Source of the DNA: Moniliella sp. 'wahieum'
Lineage: Eukaryota; Basidiomycota; Moniliellomycetes; Moniliellales; Moniliellaceae
Length of the DNA: 64,000 nt
NCBI GenBank assembly: GCA_003971905.1
Contig: RSEE01000003.1
Span: 124,001-188,000 of the forward strand
Reading direction: 5' to 3'
Of this stretch, positions 59,104-64,000 are shown one piece after another; position 1 is the first letter of the stretch; every line of letters starts with the position of its first letter. Under the pieces are notes generated by a model that searched no databases, was not told the DNA's origin, and saw only the letters and a list, made by a program, of their open reading frames with translations. A program made the position numbers and the translations under genes.

Positions 59104-59946
59104 CAGTCTTTGTGGGCTCGTTTGAAGTCGGCGGGAGTCGTCATCTTTTTCAAGGACCACATGCCTCGCTTCAACTTTTTGGTCTCTCCTGTGCAAGCAC
59201 CAGGCGGCGCTCCCCTGAACTCGTCTTGCCCAACAGCACGTCAAAGTAAGTAGACTTGCCATATTCAGCGCCCGACTGGGTATAGACTGTAGCCAGGCCG
59301 AGTTGGACCATACGGAGGGAAATGTTGGTAGGACCTAGGACGTAGGGGGGGAGCCACACATAGGGCGTGCCGACCAGGCGGCGGTACTGGTCCAGGTGAC
59401 CGACGCCGACTGTGAGGTAGCGCCCCTTGACCAGTCGGGTCAGCTCCTCGAGTGCTTCCGCACCATAAGGCTGGCCAGGCTTGCCAAAGTGGGGCAGTTC
59501 TGGTGCATCCGCCCCAGCCAGACGCACACTGATCGTTTCGCTGCCAATGCTGAGCTTGCGGTTCTGGGGGAGGGGGTAGAGCCACGGCCCGAGGAAACGA
59601 CCGCCAGGCTGGTGGTACTGCATTGAGGGTAAGCCCACAAGCACAATCGAAGCCAAAGGAGAAAGGGCGTACCAGACGGAATCCGTCGCCGTCGCCCACG
59701 CGCACGACAGTGCCAGAAATATGCTTGGACCGGCACAGGAGAGCGGGGGTGAAGTAGTCTGTGGTGGGGGCGGCGCAAGTACCTCCACCACACCCAGCTG
59801 CCGCCCACGGCGACAGTCAGGACGGCGGCGGCGATCTGGGTGGAGAGGGGGACGGTGACTATGGGCTGCTCATCGGGCGAATGGGCTGCGAGTGTCGTGG
59901 GTCGCGGGCGGGAAGGCCGGGAGGGCGAGGCGGCGGGGTGGGGCAT
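59104..59946 (-). CDS. LCL3: Membrane-anchored SNase-like nuclease (LCL3 type)
   Basis: Staphylococcal-nuclease-fold enzyme of the fungal LCL3 family, mitochondrial-membrane anchored. Start MPHPAASPSRPSRPRPTT at 59946. One N-terminal hydrophobic helix is present (STQIAAAVLTVAVGGSWVWW, RYL). The nuclease domain includes GTVVRVGDGDGFRL (Asp-rich calcium site), ISVRLAGADAPELPHFGKPG (catalytic Arg and Glu), QPYGAEALEELTRLVKGRYL, LDQYRRLVGTPYVW (second Arg), VSLRM-like ISLRMVQLGLATVYTQSGA and EYG. The C terminus KKLKRGMWSLKK, MTTPADFKRAHKD* is the LCL3 hallmark and lies one frame slip after the domain. About 280 residues. Neighbouring genes give no functional hint. Confidence 0.85.
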
Positions 59947-60278
59947 GGCGAAGGTGCCGGGTTGCGGCGATCGATGGAAGCAGGCAGGTCAGGCTGTGTG
60001 CCTCTGAGCTGGCCCTAGTCACTGGCCACCACCGCTGATTGGCCCTGGCTGGGTGGGTTGCACCGGCCCTCTTCACCCCAGTGGCGCAGCCGGCCTGCTG
60101 CGCTGCTACCTTCTCTGCCGCCACGACCGTCCATCAGGCGCGGGCTATGGGACGGCTGCATTCGACATGCCTACGTAGGAGAGGGTGGGGGTTCCCTTGC
60201 GGGACGGTATGATGTTTGGTAGAGTACAGTGCGGCAGGCGAGGGCAAGGGAGGCGAGCGTGTGGGCGCACCGAGCAGC
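59947..60278. other. LCL3 promoter and RPC2 3' region
   Basis: GC-rich, about 330 bases, no reading frame with content; the half near 59947 is the LCL3 upstream DNA. Confidence 0.4.
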
Positions 60279-63200
60279 TCACACCGAGTCTTCCAGCACC
60301 AGGCGCGGCACGACTTGCATGGCCATCAGCTCCTGGAACAGCAGTCGTCGCATACGGCACCGTGATGTTGGCCACCTGCGCCCCTGTCTTGCAATGGCCG
60401 CAATAGCCGTTGTAGCCCAGCAGGCCGCACAGCTGACACACATCCACCGAGAATGCATCGGAAGAGATCATCAGTCGCTCCAAGAGCAAGTGCGTGGCAC
60501 CATACCCAATCAGACAGTCCCGTTCCATCTCTCCCAGACGCAGACCACCATCGCGGGAGCGGCCCTCGGTGGGCTGGCGCGTCAGCAGCGCACGCGGCCC
60601 ACGTGCACGCGCATGCATCTTGTCCTGCACCATGTGCTTCAGCTTCTGGTAGTAGATCGGGCCAAAGTACACATAGCACTCCATCGGCTCGCCAGTGATG
60701 CCCGAAGTCATGTACTCCTTGCCGCCGTAGTTGTAGCCATTCTCCACCAAGATGCGCGACATGTCCGCCACCTTGGATCCGCCAAAAGCAGTGCCGTACT
60801 GCAGCTCCCCACTGATCACACCCGCCTTACCTGCCAGCAACTCGATCATCTTGCCCACCGTCATACGCGACGGGAAACCGTGCGGGTTCATGATAATGTC
60901 CGGGCAGACACCCCGGTCACTGAACGGCATATCCTCTTGCCGGACAATTAGGCCACACACACCTTTCTGTCCGTGGCGGGAGGAGAATTGTCACCCAACT
61001 CGGGGCGGCGAGTTTGGCGAAGGAGGGCTTGATGATTTGCTGATCTCCATCGCTATCAGTGATCATATCTGGTCAACGTAGGAAGGAACCTTGGTTTTGT
61101 AACTGGGCGCAGTGCCCTTGTAGCCGATCACCACAGGGTTTGCGCCCATGCCTGGGTCCATCTCCCCCGTACCCGCAGCTAAGACGGGCGACTGCTTGTT
61201 GATGTACACCTGCCCGTCACTCACTTCGGCACCGACGGCAGCCAAACCGTCATCCTCCAGAACCTGGTAGCGGAAGGGCACGTTGCCCTGTTCGTCTTTG
61301 GGCACGTCGCCGATCCGGTCACTCGTCCCGTTGGGGTACGCTTTGATCTGTACTGTCGTCTTACGCATCACCTGGCACCGCCCAAAGCCACGGTCAATCG
61401 AGCTCTTGTTGATGATCAGCGCGTCCTCAATATCGTATCCCGAGTAGCTCATCACCGCTACCATCGCATTTTGGCCGGCAGGCAACTTGTCGTACCCAAT
61501 GATCTCGATAGTCTTGGTCTTGACCATCGGCTGTTGGGGGTAGACCATAAGGTAGAGTAGCGTATCGATGCGGTTAAGCTGGTTGTACCCGATCGCCCCG
61601 ATGGCTTGTTTACCCATGGCACACTGATAAGTGTTCCGCGGGGATTGGTTGTGGGGGTATGGGATCAGTCCGGCAACGGCACCAAGGATGGTGAACGGCT
61701 CGATTTCCAGATGCGTAGTGTACTCAGGGAGAATGTCCTTCTCATACAGAGCAATGTAGCTGTCGTTCTCCTCGTTCACATCCAAATACTCGACCAGTCC
61801 CTTGGCCAGGAAATCGTCAAATGACATCCTCCCGCGCTTAAGAAGCGCGATGTGACTGTCTTGACCTTTGGCTTGCCATTGTCGACAATGATCATGGGCG
61901 GCACACTCGTCCCATCAGAGGCAATCACCACAGCTTGCTGTTGAGTGTTGGTGTGCACACTAACAAACTCGGAAATCTTGCCCATTCGCCGCAGCTTGCG
62001 GAAGGCGGTGATGAACCGACGGGTGCGCGGGTCAAGCCAATCACACGGCCATTGAGGAAGACGAGGAAACTTCCCTTGTGGTGCATTTCGGCACCAGTCA
62101 GCAGCGCCACATCTTCGCATCCCAGGGTATAGGCCAGCTTTTCGAGCGGCGCTCGTCAATCTCAGTCGTGATGTGGGTCATGAGGGCCAGGTTCTTCACC
62201 AATCCACAGGCTTCACCTTCGGGCGTGTCCGAAGGACAGAGCATTCCCCATTGCGACGGCTGTAACGCACGCGGCCCGACACCTTACGCGTCTTCTCAAA
62301 CTGAGACGAGATACGTGTCATCATACCCAGGGCAGAAATGTAGCTCAGACGAGAGAGAAGATGAGTGACACCGGCGCGTTCCATGCGGAAACGCTTCAAA
62401 CTCCAGTTGCCCGTACTGATGGCTCGGACAAACCCTGAGGTGATGTTGTCGGCGTGGTAGGCACGGTGCTGATTGGCGTCAAATTCGGTTGCGCGATGCT
62501 GCTTCTTCATGACCTTGTCGAAAGACATTTTGAGGTCATAGTTGTACTTTTTGAACATGTCCTCAAACAGTAGCGAGAGCAGCTGCCCTGCAACTCGAGG
62601 CGTTTGTTGCCCACATAGTCTCGGTCGTCGACCTGAGTCGGGTCCAGGACACAGGCCAGCACGCGGCGTACCATTGTGGACAGGTAGATGGCTTTGGGAC
62701 GGAAGTTGAGCTTTTCAACTGGCACGTGGGCTACCACGACGGTCGCCAGCACTCCAGTGCTCTTCGTGGGCAGGCCGCCGGGGCACGCCCGGGCGCATCA
62801 TGCGACGGACCTTGCGGCCAATGTAGTCGAGTGCCTGCCTTCGGGTAAACACCTTCAGTCGGCACCCCTCCTCGATGGAGTTGCTGAACAACTCGCGGAA
62901 TGCCTCGTCGGTTCCAGCGACCGTCTCGATAATTTCGCGATCCGTTGTTATGCCCATGGCCTTGAACGCTACCACAATGGGAATGTCCTCGGTCATGCTA
63001 TTGTGGCGCAGGTAGATACACTTGTTCTTGCTCACCACGTACGACTTGCTCTTACGTTCGGCCGTCGAGCTGGCAAAATTCAGCAGTCAGTACTTAGTCG
63101 GCACGCCTCTTCAAAGGTTGCAGATAAAAAAAAAACAATACGATGTCACACTGGCGGACACGATGTCCTTTTTGGTATCGGCTTCGACAATGACCCTGTT

Positions 63201-64000
63201 TTTGCTAAGCTGCTCTTGAATGAGAATAACTTTCTCCTGTCCCTTAACGACAAAGTAACCACCTGGGTCAAGTGGACACTCGTTCATCTGTGCCAGCTCC
63301 TTTTCAGTGCGACCAGAAAGGGCACACTTGTTGGAGCGGAGCATGATGGGCATCCGCCCAATATCGATGTGTTTGCGGCGGTAGATCTTACCTCCACGCG
63401 TGTACTCAACGTCAACGTAAATGGGGGCGCTGTACGTCATATCACGGAGACGGCACTCGTGTGGGCTAAAGGCCTTTAAAGCTTTTGAGCGAGCCCTTGC
63501 CCGATCCCTTGACCGTTGGTCCGGGCTCCACCACGGGACCGTCGCCGCCCGGGGGAGGGGATGCCAACGTAGATATCGGTGTACTTCCAATAGAACTTGG
63601 GGTCGATGTCGCTGTGACAAGCTGGTTGGCCTTCAAAATCTCCTTGAGGCCATAATCAACAAAGTAATTGAAGCTGTCAATGTGTTGTTTGACCAGGCCC
63701 TTGACTTGCAGAAAGGCAGGCAGCAGCTGCCACTTGTCGGCCACTCCTTGATGGGAGCAGTGAGGTTGGGCGCTCGGGCTAGGTGAGCGATGGCGGCATG
63801 CTGCTGGTCGAGAGACATGGACTCGTACAGGTCGGTGGCGGCGGCCTTGCTGTCGGAGGCAAGGTCATGTGCCAGGGAGCGCGTGCGTTCGGCAGATGGA
63901 CAGGGTCGGGCAGGGCGCCTGGGGGATCGGGGCCGGCGACAACCTCGGGGCGGTCGGCGGGGTCGCCGTAGAAGGCCGTGTGGACGCTGTCATGCGTGGC
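60279..64000 (-). CDS. RET1: RNA polymerase III second-largest subunit (partial, 5' end beyond window)
   Basis: RPC2 forms half of the Pol III active-site cleft and makes tRNAs, 5S and other small RNAs. Blocks in order from the right edge: [74 protein letters not shown] (fork loop region). An intron at 63070-63141 (gtattg..tgccag) follows. Then [60 protein letters not shown] and [20 protein letters not shown], with [16 protein letters not shown] (the catalytic hybrid region). [40 protein letters not shown] and [17 protein letters not shown] (zinc site) follow, then [20 protein letters not shown] and V* at 60279. The zinc-site spacing and [10 protein letters not shown] favour Pol III over RPB2. 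The frame is still open at 64000 ([20 protein letters not shown]). Confidence 0.92.

Noticed and set aside
60279-64000. Assignment as the Pol II subunit RPB2
   Set aside because: The C-terminal zinc-site wording ([18 protein letters not shown]) and [11 protein letters not shown] end fit the Pol III subunit; RPB2 has a different, longer zinc region.

Overview
This window is fungal nuclear DNA. Its GC-rich, short-intron genes (introns mostly 48-90 nt, GT..AG, with CTAAC/CTGAC-like branch sites), its intron-bearing tRNA-Tyr and its gene families (a Gpa-type G-alpha, a Dnj1/P58IPK-type ER co-chaperone, a PIN4-type RRM-R3H protein) suggest a basidiomycete, most likely of the smut lineage (Ustilaginomycotina). 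The lineage is inferred from protein flavour, not from a search. About 23 protein genes and one tRNA gene can be supported. I saw no rRNA, CRISPR, transposon or retroelement.

Layout. 0-10.5 kb: RanBP1 (+, heavily disrupted), then GFA1, ILV2 and a Baeyer-Villiger-type monooxygenase (all -). 11.4-19.3 kb: the very large GCN1 (-). 20-23.2 kb: a Bax-inhibitor-1 gene (-) and an ER TPR-DnaJ gene (+) sharing a divergent promoter full of ACGTG cores. 24.5-32.8 kb: PIN4-like, NAC-alpha, RPN8 and a transketolase-like gene (all -). 33.7-41 kb: an orphan two-helix membrane protein (-), a G-alpha subunit (+) and a DH-PH RhoGEF (-). 42.6-51.2 kb: a kynurenine-type aminotransferase (-), a Med19-like protein (-), ISA1 (-), a GH43-type glycosidase (+), tRNA-Tyr (-), a mitochondrial membrane protein of unknown function (+) and eIF5A (-). 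51.7-54.6 kb: a visibly AT-richer stretch with an NYN-domain gene (+) and an RNase-PH-type exosome subunit (-). 55-64 kb: SRP9 (+), a mitochondrial citrate carrier (-), a RING-CH membrane E3 ligase (+), an LCL3-type nuclease (-) and the Pol III second-largest subunit RPC2 (-, runs off the right edge).

Almost all genes are single-copy housekeeping genes, yet nearly every one is split across frames. Where the expected residue is clear, the break sits in a run of 2-5 identical bases that is one base short or long, so draft-assembly indels are the best explanation. Gene ends below therefore describe the span of the homologous protein, not one clean reading frame.

Themes: ER proteostasis (BI-1, Dnj1-like, SRP9, RING-CH), translation and its control (GCN1, NAC-alpha, eIF5A, RPC2, tRNA), cell wall and sugar supply (GFA1, transketolase-like, GH43) and signalling (G-alpha, RhoGEF). 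The intergenic DNA carries several recurring short motifs (tandem CACCGGT, TGCATGATGCATGA, GTTCAACGTTCAAC, ATCGAT) that no gene explains.
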